NCBI RefSeq assembly: GCF_022811645.1
Contig: NZ_CP094534.1
Coordinates: forward strand, 2,728,001 to 2,792,000
From: Hymenobacter monticola
GTDB lineage: Bacteria > Bacteroidota > Bacteroidia > Cytophagales > Hymenobacteraceae
DNA: 64,000 nucleotides
Direction: 5' to 3'
The translations under genes were made by a program, and so were the position numbers. Each line of letters opens with the position of its first letter. Position 1 is the first letter of the stretch. This document shows, one piece after another, positions 17,368-25,517 of this stretch. The notes under the pieces were generated by a model that saw nothing but the letters and a program-made list of their open reading frames with translations, did not search any database and was not told the origin of the DNA.

Positions 17368-17423
17368 GACGTTCGAAAGATAAGACCCTATTCTGTCCAC
17401 AATTACCCGACCACCTCAGCCTT

Positions 17424-17827
17424 GCTCTTTCGACTACCCCGTCCAGTTCTGAGATGTTTTAGCTAAGCAAAACATGGTCAAGAACTCATTTGAAGACAGG
17501 TTTTGAAGGGGGTGGGGCGAGGTAGCCCACGCCTGAGTGGCGTTGCTGCTATGCATCGGGCATAGGCGACATGGTGGCTGACTTAGGACAGTCTCTTGAA
17601 GCAACTCCAAAACGATTAAGCTAAGACGCTGCCTTAGCAATTGCCGAGCCAGCTTATGCTTTTGAGGTGGATAGCCGAAGGCGAACATAGATGCGTCACC
17701 CGGTGATGCATAGCAGTAAGTTCTATCAAAAAAAACGATAATCCCATCGAAAGTTGAAATTGTTATATAATTATTCTACGATTTTTTATTTATTATATGA
17801 TTATTATTATAATATTCACAATAAGTA
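17424..17827. other. Gene-poor, AT-rich stretch beside the IS element
   Basis: I see no convincing gene. An 84-codon open frame on the minus strand (17434-17688) has no family features. From about 17730 the DNA becomes strikingly AT-rich (long runs of A, T and TTAT), unlike the GC-rich chromosome, and leads into the promoter of the next gene. Confidence 0.6.
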
Positions 17828-17858
17828 TTGTAATATAACAAATAATTTAATACATTTG
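17828..17858 (+). promoter_or_regulatory. Bacteroidota-type promoter
   Basis: TTG (17828-17830) and TACATTTG (17851-17858, exact TAnnTTTG) are separated by 20 nt, the expected spacing for the primary sigma factor of Bacteroidota. The site drives the lipoprotein gene at 17908, with a leader of about 40 nt. Confidence 0.75.
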
Positions 17859-17907
17859 TTTCATCAAAAATCACAATCAATTCACCCCGCAGCACAATCA
17901 TAAAATT

Positions 17908-18333
17908 ATGAAGACGCTTAACACACTCACTTTGGTAGCTTTGGTTACCGGCTCTTTTCTTGCTTCTTCCTGCGAGAAAACCTCTGATTCAGTTGCTCCT
18001 CTGTCAGCAACCAGCGTGGCAAAAGATGCTCGTCCTGAAACTTTCTATCCCAATGGTGTAGTAGGTCAGTCATACGAACATGGGGCCATTGCAACGGGGC
18101 TCAACGGCTACCCGAATGCTTGGTTGGAACTGACCAAAGTTCAGGGCACTGGCAAAGGGTCAATGCATGTATATAAAGGTACTCTTGCCGCAGGAACCTT
18201 CCCTGTAGGTGGGTATGCTACGCCTTATACCAGCACATTCCCTTATGGTGCTCATGTATATGAAAGCGTTGCTACACTTGATGCCAGTGGCAAAATGGTA
18301 GTGAAACAGTACGTTAGCAAAGACCAATATTAG
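17908..18333 (+). CDS. Small predicted lipoprotein in an AT-rich island
   Basis: The 141-residue product starts MKTLNTLTLVALVTG and has a lipobox LASSC (Cys about residue 22), so it is probably an envelope lipoprotein. The mature part is rich in Gly, Thr and Tyr with short beta-like segments (GSMHVYKGTLAAGTF) and no recognised domain. Codon use is visibly less GC-rich than neighbouring genes, and it sits between an IS3 copy and an IS5 remnant. I infer horizontal acquisition. A strong terminator follows about 100 nt after the stop. Confidence 0.75.
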   Translation: MKTLNTLTLVALVTGSFLASSCEKTSDSVAPLSATSVAKDARPETFYPNGVVGQSYEHGAIATGLNGYPNAWLELTKVQGTGKGSMHVYKGTLAAGTFPVGGYATPYTSTFPYGAHVYESVATLDASGKMVVKQYVSKDQY

Positions 18334-18749
18334 TATCCTGGCGCTACTGTCCGGAAATAAAGGAGCTGCCTAAATCAGTTCAGGTTGCTAAAACTGCTCG
18401 TTCTATCTGACCCTTGACTGGCCGGAATGACGTAAGAACCCCGCTCAGATTTTCTGACGGGGTTTTTTTCTTGACTGCGAACTCGATTGGACCTTAGGCA
18501 GTCCAGCGCTAAATGCGGATATTCTTCGTTGTAAGGCGTCCGGTTTAAGGTGTGCCGGGCGGCCTTATTTGGTCTTCGGGTAGTATAAACAGGAATTGGT
18601 CTTTGAGCAGGCCGTTGGCCCAGATGCCCGGTTGGTGACATTGCCGACTCACAGTTACTATAAGCCGTCGGTAAGGACGAGTCTCTAAGCAAAAGCAGCC
18701 GCTAGGCCTATTGGGGCGTGCCCAAGCGGCGCAGAGGGCCACGTGGTCC
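18334..18749. other. Intergenic DNA without a recognised gene
   Basis: Apart from the terminator at 18436-18469 I see no gene. Open frames on the minus strand at 18375-18692 and 18545-18802 overlap the terminator or the transposase remnant and have no protein-like features. Confidence 0.5.
18436..18469 (+). terminator. Rho-independent terminator
   Basis: GAACCCCG pairs with CGGGGTTT around the inner TCAGA/TCTGA stem, followed by seven T residues. It lies downstream of the small lipoprotein gene. Confidence 0.88.
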
Positions 18750-19003
18750 TCTATACACTCAGCCGCCCACTGGCGGCCCCATTCACGCCCGCCAACGAAC
18801 AAGACCAGGTCCCCGTCAGCGCATTGGCCTAAGAAGTATCAACAGCTAGGCCTAGCTTAAGCCGTTCAGGGCTACACCGGCCAGGTACCCTCTCTGGCGG
18901 CTACCTTCCAAACATCAGCCTGCAAGTGGTCAAACTCGATTACGCTAACGACTGCTTCGTGCGGCTGCCTCGCCGCTTGTTTGCCGAGCGTAACCTACAG
19001 TAG
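18750..19003 (+). pseudogene. Shredded IS5-like transposase remnant
   Basis: Short stretches in different frames resemble the second half of IS5-family transposases. LSRPLAAPFTPANEQDQVPV begins near 18758, corresponding to the usual 'A..VTPANEQD' segment. VQGYTGQ lies near 18873, and ISLQVVKLDYANDCFVRLPR with FAERNLQ ends in a TAG at 19003. Stops and frameshifts separate them. I recognised this by pattern only; a translated search would settle it. From 19004 to 19231 I see nothing. Confidence 0.55.
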
Positions 19004-19231
19004 GAACGTTCGTCACAAAATCTTTGCTCGCGGCGACGAACGTCTGGCCATCAGTTCGCAATCCCCTCACTTCTCAATTTTTACTTAGATAGCTTTTTGC
19101 CAAAGATTGAGGCCTTATGTGGCCCTCTGGTAATTTGAGTTAGCAGCAATTGCTGCCACAAAGGGAAAACACTGCAGCTACCTTTCTGCAATTCATACCG
19201 GGTGGGGGTTTCAATATCTTTTTCTTAGGGG

Positions 19232-19262
19232 TTTGAATTTGTCAGACAGATTCGTACCTTTG
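19232..19262 (+). promoter_or_regulatory. rpsT promoter
   Basis: TTTG (19232-19235) and TACCTTTG (19255-19262, exact TAnnTTTG) are 19 nt apart. The predicted transcript would have a leader of roughly 45 nt before rpsT. Confidence 0.75.
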
Positions 19263-19312
19263 CCCTCCCAAACACAGAACTCAAGCATAAAGCTTTAATA
19301 TATCTCCTGCTC

Positions 19313-19564
19313 ATGGCAAACCATAAGTCGGCCCTCAAACGCATCCGCAGCAACGAAGCCAAGCGCGTGTTGAACCGTTACCAGCACAAATCCACCCGCA
19401 CCGCTATCAAGAAGCTGCGCACGACAACCGACAAAACGGCTGCTCAGGAGCTGCTGAAGAAGGTGACTTCGATGCTGGACCGTCTGGCCAAGAAGAACAT
19501 CATCCACAAGAACAAAGCTGCTAACAACAAAAGCAAGCTGACAAAACTCGTTAACGCGCTCTAG
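19313..19564 (+). CDS. rpsT: 30S ribosomal protein S20
   Basis: An 83-residue basic protein of the small ribosomal subunit that binds 16S rRNA. MANHKSALKRIRSNEAKRVLNR, TAIKKLR and the C-terminal KKNIIHKNKAANNKSKLTKL are diagnostic of S20. The ATG at 19313 is the family start. It is monocistronic: a good promoter lies upstream and two hairpins lie downstream. Confidence 0.97.
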   Translation: MANHKSALKRIRSNEAKRVLNRYQHKSTRTAIKKLRTTTDKTAAQELLKKVTSMLDRLAKKNIIHKNKAANNKSKLTKLVNAL

Positions 19565-19579
19565 TGCGACTACGAGTCT

Positions 19580-19664
19580 AGGAAGGCCAGACTGCGCCGC
19601 CCCAAGGTCTGGTCTTCCGCTCATCACAGAAGCCTCGCTCGGAAACGTGCGGGGCTTCTTGCGT
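19580..19664 (+). terminator. Tandem hairpins behind rpsT
   Basis: The first stem GGAAGGCCAGAC/GTCTGGTCTTCC (19580-19618) is followed by a second, AGAAGCC/GGGCTTCTT (about 19629-19664). Together they probably terminate rpsT. Confidence 0.75.
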
Positions 19665-19743
19665 TTCGCTGGGCGCAGTAGTTGGCAAGCCCATTGGAAT
19701 GTGTACCTTAAGGCACTTTTCCACCGCTAACTGCTCTGAAAGC

Positions 19744-21288
19744 ATGAAACACACCTACCGCTGGCTGCGGCCCCTGCTGACTGCCTCGTTATTAACCTTG
19801 GGTTTTGGCGCCCACGCTCAACAGTTTTGGCGGCCGTTTCGGCCGGGGCTGATTTATGCCTTTCGGGAAACCTCGGCTAGCAATGCCAACCTTGTCAATA
19901 CCCTGCGGGTCGATTCTGCTTTCGCTACAGCCAGTGGCGACTCGGTCTACGCATTCAATAGGTGCCTGAGGTACGCCACCGCCATGCCTGTTCTGGGGGG
20001 CTGGGTGAAAAGCCGGAATAATCTGTTAGGGGCCCAGATGCGTTGGCGGCCCGGGCAAGCCAGCTACACGCTGGAAGCTTTGGCCCAACCCAACGTGCAA
20101 GTGGCCGTCAGCCTCGAATTGTTTCCCCGAGCGGCCGTGGGCAGCACCTGGAACGCCAGCAGCCAGCCCTTGCGAACGGCCACCGTGGTCAGTCGTAGCT
20201 GGCAAACCATCCGCCCGGGCGTGCAGGACACAGTGGTGGTGATTAACGTGGTGGCTTCGGGCACCACGAGCACCATCCGGCTCAGCCGGCGCTACGGCCT
20301 GCTGACGGCGCCGCAGTGGCTGGGCGGTGCTACGGGTGTTCCCCTGGAGCAGGCGTATCTGCCGGCTCGGTTTGAGCAATCGATTTATAATCCGTTGCCG
20401 CTGTTCGATGTACAGCCAGGCGACGAGTTTGGGTATAACGAGGATTTTTTTATGAGTCTCATCCCGTGCGTCGACCACAAGATGCTGCGGCGCATCCTAA
20501 CACGGCGGCTGACCGCCGACAGCCTAATCATTACTTACCAGGAGCAGCACCGCAGCCAGAGTTTTGGGTACGCGGGTATTTGCTCCGGAGGGGCGTCAAT
20601 AAATTATTCCCCCATTACTATCAACCGATGGGCGGTGGCACTGGCGGGCAATCAATGGCAGCCGGGGGGCGCCAGAATGCAATTAGGGGCGTTGCGTTTG
20701 CTGACCAACGAATACGTTGCGGGTGGTTCGGGCAGTACTTACGGCTCCTATCTGTTGGTGGGAATGCCCATCAGCGGCGCGGGTGGTAGTACTTGTAGTG
20801 CCGAGCGTATCAGCTACACCCCTTACTATTGGCGCAACGCGTCAAATGCAAGCGCGGCCATTTATCAACCCGGAGTAGATTATGCCGCTTGGCAGTATAG
20901 CTTTTCGCCTGGTTTCACCACCACACAAGAAGAGCTGCTAGGACTAGTTTACTCGCGCCGCACGGTAAACGGGGGTGTTCGCGTATGCGGTACGCCGCAA
21001 GGTTTTGTCAACATGCTGCCCACCCGCGCCGCCCAAGCCGCCGCGCTGGCCACGCTGCACCCCAATCCCGCCACCGAAGCCGCCACGCTCACCCTGGCCC
21101 AGCCCGCCCGCGCCGGCCAAACCCTGCGCCTGACCGACGCGCTGGGCCGCACCGTATGGCAGTCCCCCGTGCCCGCCAGCCAAACCGCGCTGACCGTGCC
21201 ATTGGCCGGACAACCCGCCGGCCTCTACCTGCTACACCTGAGCGGCGGCGAAGGCAGCACCGCCACCTGGAAGCTCACCCACGAATAA
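19744..21288 (+). CDS. Secreted protein with T9SS type A sorting domain
   Basis: The 514-residue product has a signal peptide (MKHTYRWLRPLLTASLLTLG, cleavage near GAHAQ). A long region with no recognised domain follows (about residues 30-435) with a cysteine pair around LIPCVDHK and YAGICSGG. The C-terminal T9SS sorting domain starts at LHPNPATEAATLTL and ends PAGLYLLHLSGGEGSTATWK. It should be exported by Sec and then by the type IX system to the surface. I chose the ATG at 19744 over 19699 because it starts the signal peptide directly. A near-consensus TACCTTAA lies upstream, and a terminator follows. Confidence 0.88.
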   Translation: MKHTYRWLRPLLTASLLTLGFGAHAQQFWRPFRPGLIYAFRETSASNANLVNTLRVDSAFATASGDSVYAFNRCLRYATAMPVLGGWVKSRNNLLGAQMRWRPGQASYTLEALAQPNVQVAVSLELFPRAAVGSTWNASSQPLRTATVVSRSWQTIRPGVQDTVVVINVVASGTTSTIRLSRRYGLLTAPQWLGGATGVPLEQAYLPARFEQSIYNPLPLFDVQPGDEFGYNEDFFMSLIPCVDHKMLRRILTRRLTADSLIITYQEQHRSQSFGYAGICSGGASINYSPITINRWAVALAGNQWQPGGARMQLGALRLLTNEYVAGGSGSTYGSYLLVGMPISGAGGSTCSAERISYTPYYWRNASNASAAIYQPGVDYAAWQYSFSPGFTTTQEELLGLVYSRRTVNGGVRVCGTPQGFVNMLPTRAAQAAALATLHPNPATEAATLTLAQPARAGQTLRLTDALGRTVWQSPVPASQTALTVPLAGQPAGLYLLHLSGGEGSTATWKLTHE

Positions 21289-21299
21289 CTAGACAACAA

Positions 21300-21338
21300 G
21301 AAAAAGCCCCCGCAGCACTGGCTGCGGGGGCTTTTTTA
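21300..21338. terminator. Bidirectional terminator
   Basis: AAAAAGCCCCCGCAGC pairs with GCTGCGGGGGCTTTTTT. A-rich and T-rich flanks suit both the T9SS protein gene and the convergent pyk gene. Confidence 0.92.
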
Positions 21339-21356
21339 TTTATCACGTTGAGCAAT

Positions 21357-22796
21357 TTAAGCAATGCTCACTTTCACCATGTTGGCTTTGCCTTTGTCTT
21401 GCAAAGGCATCGAGCCGGTGGTGATGAACACGTCGCCAGCTTCGAGGTGGCCGGTGGTGGTCAGCACGTAGCGGATGTCGGTGATGGTGCTGTCGGTGCT
21501 GATGAGGCGGTCGTAGTAAAACGCGCGCACACCCCACACCAGGCTCAGCACCGTGAGCAACGGGCGGTTGTCGGTGAAGATGAAGATGTCGGCTTTGGGA
21601 CGGTACTTGGCCAACTGGAAGGCTGTGTAACCGTGGTGCGTCATGCCGGTGAGGGCCTTGGCGCCGGTGTTTTTGGCCAAGTGGCAAGAGGCTGACAGGA
21701 TGCTGTCGGCCATGAAGTTTGGCATGTCGGGCCGCACGGGCCACCATTTGTGGAAGAGCTGCGGGCTGCGGCTTTCCACGCTCAGGATGGTGCCCACCAT
21801 CGAGCGAATCACCTCGGCCGGGTAGGCACCCACGGCGGTTTCGGCCGAAAGCATCACGGCGTCGGCGCCGTCGAGCACAGCGTTGGCCACGTCGCTGGTT
21901 TCGGCGCGGGTGGGTCGGGGCGCCGTAATCATCGATTCCATCATCTGGGTGGCCACGATGACGGGCTTGCCAGCGGCATTGCACTTGGCAATAATCATCT
22001 TCTGGGCCATGGGCACCTCCTCCATCTTCACTTCCACGCCGAGGTCGCCGCGGGCCACCATCACGGCGTCGGTGAGGGCAATGATTTCGTCGATGTTGCG
22101 AAGGCCGTCGGGCGTCTCAATCTTGGCCACCACGCGGGTGTTTTTGCCCGCCTCGGCAATCAGGTTTTTGATGAAGCGAATGTCGTCGGCCTTGCGAGCG
22201 AAGCTCAGCGCCACCCAGTCCACGTCGTGCTCCAGGCCGAATTTCAGGTCCTCAATGTCCTTTTCGGTCATGCTCGGGGCCGACACCTCGGAATCGGGCA
22301 GATTGATGCCCTTGCGGGGCTTCACCAGGCCGCCGTACACCACCTCCACGTCCACTTCCTGGTCGCGGTCGGTGGCCAGCACTTTCAGCTCAATCTTGCC
22401 GTCGTCAATCAGAATCATGTCGCCGGCCTTCACGTCGCGGGCCAGGCCCAGATAAATGGTGCTCAGGCGCGTGGCCGTGCTGATTTCCTTCTCGCCGCAC
22501 ACCAGCTTCAGCTTGTCGCCGGCCTTGATTTCGACCCCGCCGCCTTCGACCTCGCCGAGGCGGATTTTGGGGCCCTGCAAGTCCTGCAGCAAACCCACCG
22601 ACGTTTTCATGTCCTTGTTTAGCCGCCGCACCGTGTTGATGACCGAGAGATGGTCCTCGTAGGAGCCGTGCGAAAAGTTGAGGCGAAACACATCTACGCC
22701 TTCGCGCATGAGCATGCCGAGGCGCTCGTAGGTGTTGGAAGCGGGGCCCACCGTGGCCACGATTTTGGTCTTGTTGAAAACGGGATGATTTTCCAT
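21357..22796 (-). CDS. pyk: Pyruvate kinase
   Basis: Final glycolytic enzyme, phosphoenolpyruvate plus ADP to pyruvate plus ATP. The 479 residues show KTKIVATVGPAS at the N-terminus, RLNFSHG, the active-site stretch GDLGVEVKMEEVPMAQKMII (about residue 240), and TQMMESMITAPRPTRAETSDVANAVLDGADAVMLSAETAVGAYP. A C-terminal regulatory domain follows. Length and order are normal. The ATG at 22796 gives MENHPVFNKTKIV, consistent with the family. Confidence 0.97.
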   Translation of the reverse strand: MENHPVFNKTKIVATVGPASNTYERLGMLMREGVDVFRLNFSHGSYEDHLSVINTVRRLNKDMKTSVGLLQDLQGPKIRLGEVEGGGVEIKAGDKLKLVCGEKEISTATRLSTIYLGLARDVKAGDMILIDDGKIELKVLATDRDQEVDVEVVYGGLVKPRKGINLPDSEVSAPSMTEKDIEDLKFGLEHDVDWVALSFARKADDIRFIKNLIAEAGKNTRVVAKIETPDGLRNIDEIIALTDAVMVARGDLGVEVKMEEVPMAQKMIIAKCNAAGKPVIVATQMMESMITAPRPTRAETSDVANAVLDGADAVMLSAETAVGAYPAEVIRSMVGTILSVESRSPQLFHKWWPVRPDMPNFMADSILSASCHLAKNTGAKALTGMTHHGYTAFQLAKYRPKADIFIFTDNRPLLTVLSLVWGVRAFYYDRLISTDSTITDIRYVLTTTGHLEAGDVFITTGSMPLQDKGKANMVKVSIA

Positions 22797-23074
22797 GCGG
22801 GAGTCGTCGGAAACTAGCTAGCAGAACAAAAAAACTCCCCTCCTTGAAATTGAGGAGAGGACATTTCGCCGAAGGCTAAATTGAATGAGAATACGCGTAA
22901 ATGAGGCCTGCAGGGGTAAACCGGAAGGCCCGCCAGCGCAAAAGTCGTTTAATTAAATGAAACTGCCTATTCGAAGTGGGCAGTTGATATGAAAACGTTT
23001 GCTCAATACGATGAAAGGTATTCCTGCTGCTGTTACCGCCAGGTAAAGTTTTGACCTGGAATATCATTCAGTCC

Positions 23075-23503
23075 TTACAGAATCAGATTCTCCTTGTATT
23101 TGAGCGAATTTGGGTCGAATTGGCAGACGTACTGCACGGCGTCGAGGGCGGCGAGGCGTTCGAGCAGGGCATCGTCGGCGAGGGCGCCGGTGCCGTTGCT
23201 CACGGCCAGCAGGTAGTCGTATTCCTTGATGTCGGGAGCCAGGAAGGGCTTTTTCAGGTTCGAGGGGTCTACCGAGCGGTTGCGCAGCAGCCGGAAGGTG
23301 AGGGCCTCGGTGGCGTGCAGGTAGTGCGTGAACACCAGCCGGCCGCGGCTGAGCAGGTTCAGCAGCAGCTCGGGCTGCCGCACGAGGCGCAGGCGCAGGG
23401 CGCGGTTCAGCGTCCAGGCCAGGGTGTAGTCGCGGGTGCTGCTCACCAGCCCAAACAGGGCAAAGTCGCACTCGTAGTCAACGTCGAGGGTGAAGGTCTT
23501 CAT
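23075..23503 (-). CDS. IPExxxVDY family protein
   Basis: A small Bacteroidota-specific protein of unknown function, recognised by its length (142 residues), its LDVDYECDFALFGLVSSTRDYTLAW opening and its position between pyk and acpP-fabF-rnc. The name-giving motif is degenerate: APDIKEYDYLLAV replaces the usual I-P-E-x-x-x-V-D-Y. I chose the ATG at 23503 (MKTFTLDVDY) over 23515. It is divergent from acpP. Confidence 0.82.
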   Translation of the reverse strand: MKTFTLDVDYECDFALFGLVSSTRDYTLAWTLNRALRLRLVRQPELLLNLLSRGRLVFTHYLHATEALTFRLLRNRSVDPSNLKKPFLAPDIKEYDYLLAVSNGTGALADDALLERLAALDAVQYVCQFDPNSLKYKENLIL

Positions 23504-23679
23504 AGGAGCCGCCAAAAGGGCACCCGCGGGGCGGGCAGGGGCAAAGCTACGGCCCGCCGGGGCCCCTTGCCAGCCGCGCGGCCATAATGTTGTACCCGCA
23601 AATGAAAAGCCCCGCCGTGGGTTAGATGAAAATTCTCTCGTTACTTTGTGCCATAGTTTTCCTTAAACCCCCCACGGAG

Positions 23680-23916
23680 ATGTCTGAAATCGCAGAAAAA
23701 GTAAAGGCCATTATTATTGACAAACTGGGCGTTGAAGCCTCGGAGGTAACTCCGGAAGCAAGCTTCACCAACGACCTGGGTGCTGACTCGCTGGATACCG
23801 TTGAGCTCATCATGGAGTTCGAAAAGGAGTTCAACGTGAGCATCCCCGACGACCAGGCCGAGAACATCGGCACCGTGGGCCAAGCCATCAGCTACCTCGA
23901 AGAGCACGCCAAGTAG
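23680..23916 (+). CDS. acpP: Acyl carrier protein
   Basis: Carries fatty-acyl intermediates on 4'-phosphopantetheine. The 78-residue acidic protein has the attachment serine in [16 protein letters not shown] (about residue 38). The frame is open from 23626, but the ATG at 23680 gives the standard opening [19 protein letters not shown] (23642-23648), one base shorter than the -7 consensus, lies upstream. fabF follows on the same strand after 166 nt. Confidence 0.97.
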   Translation: MSEIAEKVKAIIIDKLGVEASEVTPEASFTNDLGADSLDTVELIMEFEKEFNVSIPDDQAENIGTVGQAISYLEEHAK

Positions 23917-24082
23917 TACCCATTTCATCCCGCGAAGCGAGAAATTTGAGTTGTAGCCTTTACGCTGATTTTTTGCTTTCGCGCGGCATGACCCTCGTTC
24001 TGCGCATACCGGCCGGCCCGCCGCCGGCCGGTTTTGCTGTTTTATCCCGCTTCATCTTTCGCGCCGCTGGCGCTAACTTAGT

Positions 24083-25333
24083 ATGACGTCCATCCGACGG
24101 GTTGTTGTCACCGGCCTCGGGGCCATCACGCCCCTGGGCAACACCGCCCCCGCTTATTGGGAAGGCCTGCGCGCGGGTACCAGCGGCGCGGCCACCATCA
24201 CCCGCTTCGACCCCACCAAATTCAAAACCCGTTTTGCCTGCGAGGTAAAGGATTACAATCCGGATACCTACTTCGACCGCAAGGAAGGCCGCAAAATGGA
24301 CTTGTTCACCCAGTTCGGCGTCATTGCCGCCGATGAGGCCATTGCCGACTCGGGCCTGCTGGAAAGTGGTGTGAACAAAGACCGGGTGGGCGTGATTTGG
24401 GGCTCCGGCATCGGTGGCCTGAAGTCGCTGCAGGAAGAATGCTTCCAGTTTGAGCGCGGCGACGGCACGCCCCGCTACTCGCCCTTCTTCATTCCGCGAA
24501 TGATTGCCGACTCCGCGTCGGGCAACATCAGCATCAAGAACGGCTTCCGCGGTCCGAACTTCGTGACGACCTCAGCCTGTGCCTCGTCGAACGACTCCAT
24601 CATCGCAGCCTTCAACAACATCCGCCTCGGCCTGGCCGACGTGATGGTGACCGGCGGCTCCGAAGCGGCCATCACCGAATCGGGCGTGGGCGGCTTCAAC
24701 GCCCTCAAGGCCATGAGCGAGCGCAACGACGACCCAGCCTCGGCCTCGCGACCCTACGACAAGGACCGCGACGGTTTCGTGCTGGGCGAAGGTGCCGGCG
24801 CGCTGGTGCTCGAAGAGTACGAGCACGCCAAGGCCCGCGGCGCCAAAATTTACGCCGAGCTGATTGGCGGCGGCATGTCGTCGGACGCTTACCACATCAC
24901 TGCGCCGGACCCCACTGGCAGCGGCGTGGTGCTGGTGATGCAGAACGCCCTGCGTGACGCCGGCATTCAGCCCGAAGACGTGGACTACATCAACACCCAC
25001 GGCACCAGCACCCCGCTGGGCGACGGCGCCGAAATCAAGGCCATTGAGCAGGTGTTTGGCGAGCACGCTCCGAAGCTGAACATCTCCTCGACCAAAAGCA
25101 TGACCGGCCACCTGCTGGGCGGTGCCGGCGGTGTGGAAGCCGTGGCTTGCCTGCTGGCCATGCAGCACGGCCTGGTGCCGCCCACCATCAACCTGCACAC
25201 GCCCGACCCGGAAATCAACCAGGCGCTCAACTTCACGCCGAACGTGGCGCAGGAGCGCGACGTGCGCGTGGCCATGAGCAACACCTTCGGCTTCGGCGGG
25301 CACAACACGTCGGTTATTTTCCGCAAGCTGTAG
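24083..25333 (+). CDS. fabF: 3-oxoacyl-[acyl-carrier-protein] synthase II
   Basis: Condensing enzyme that elongates acyl-ACP with malonyl-ACP. It is 416 residues of thiolase fold with the nucleophile cysteine in TTSACASSND (about residue 166), the histidines in NTHGTSTPLGD (about 306) and SMTGHLLGGAGG (about 343), and the C-terminal NTFGFGGHNTSVIF. The ATG at 24083 opens MTSIRRVVVTGLGAITPLG as expected. A perfect 35-bp inverted repeat follows the stop and separates it from rnc. Confidence 0.97.
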   Translation: MTSIRRVVVTGLGAITPLGNTAPAYWEGLRAGTSGAATITRFDPTKFKTRFACEVKDYNPDTYFDRKEGRKMDLFTQFGVIAADEAIADSGLLESGVNKDRVGVIWGSGIGGLKSLQEECFQFERGDGTPRYSPFFIPRMIADSASGNISIKNGFRGPNFVTTSACASSNDSIIAAFNNIRLGLADVMVTGGSEAAITESGVGGFNALKAMSERNDDPASASRPYDKDRDGFVLGEGAGALVLEEYEHAKARGAKIYAELIGGGMSSDAYHITAPDPTGSGVVLVMQNALRDAGIQPEDVDYINTHGTSTPLGDGAEIKAIEQVFGEHAPKLNISSTKSMTGHLLGGAGGVEAVACLLAMQHGLVPPTINLHTPDPEINQALNFTPNVAQERDVRVAMSNTFGFGGHNTSVIFRKL

Positions 25334-25357
25334 GCCTTGCATTCGAATTAAAAGGGG

Positions 25358-25457
25358 CGTCATGCTGAGCGCAGCCGAAGCATCTCTACCGCGCAAGTAA
25401 TTCTCTCAATTGAATTAGTATTGCGGTAGAGATGCTTCGGCTGCGCTCAGCATGACG
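25358..25457. repeat. REP-like inverted repeat, GAGCGCAGCCGAAGC type, copy 2
   Basis: Arms 25358-25392 and 25423-25457 are perfect 35-nt reverse complements with a 30-nt AT-rich spacer. They share the TGAGCGCAG..GAAG core with 12152-12256. Confidence 0.9.
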
Positions 25458-25517
25458 TTCTTTTTTGGCGTTACTTTTCTGCCAAATTTTTCTACCAAAA
25501 TCTAATTTTCCTTTCCC

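Larger units (their letters stand above)
16128..17423 (-). mobile_element. Degenerate IS3-family insertion sequence
   Basis: Terminal inverted repeats of about 31 nt bound the element. The left end 16128-16158 (AAGGCTGAGGTGGTC and on) and the right end 17393-17423 match for the first 15 nt and then diverge partly. No clear target duplication was seen. Inside are orfA and orfB on the minus strand, with an A7G-type slippery run (17096-17102) of the kind used for programmed -1 frameshifting. Each frame carries at least one inactivating change, so this copy cannot make an intact transposase. Confidence 0.9.

Noticed and set aside
17434..17688. 84-codon minus-strand frame beside the IS3 element
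   Set aside because: No family features or start signal; left as unexplained intergenic DNA.
22825..22860. Imperfect hairpin upstream of pyk
   Set aside because: Arms CCCCTCCT/AGGAGAGG are short and mismatched, and no gene ends there; not supported as a terminator or riboswitch.
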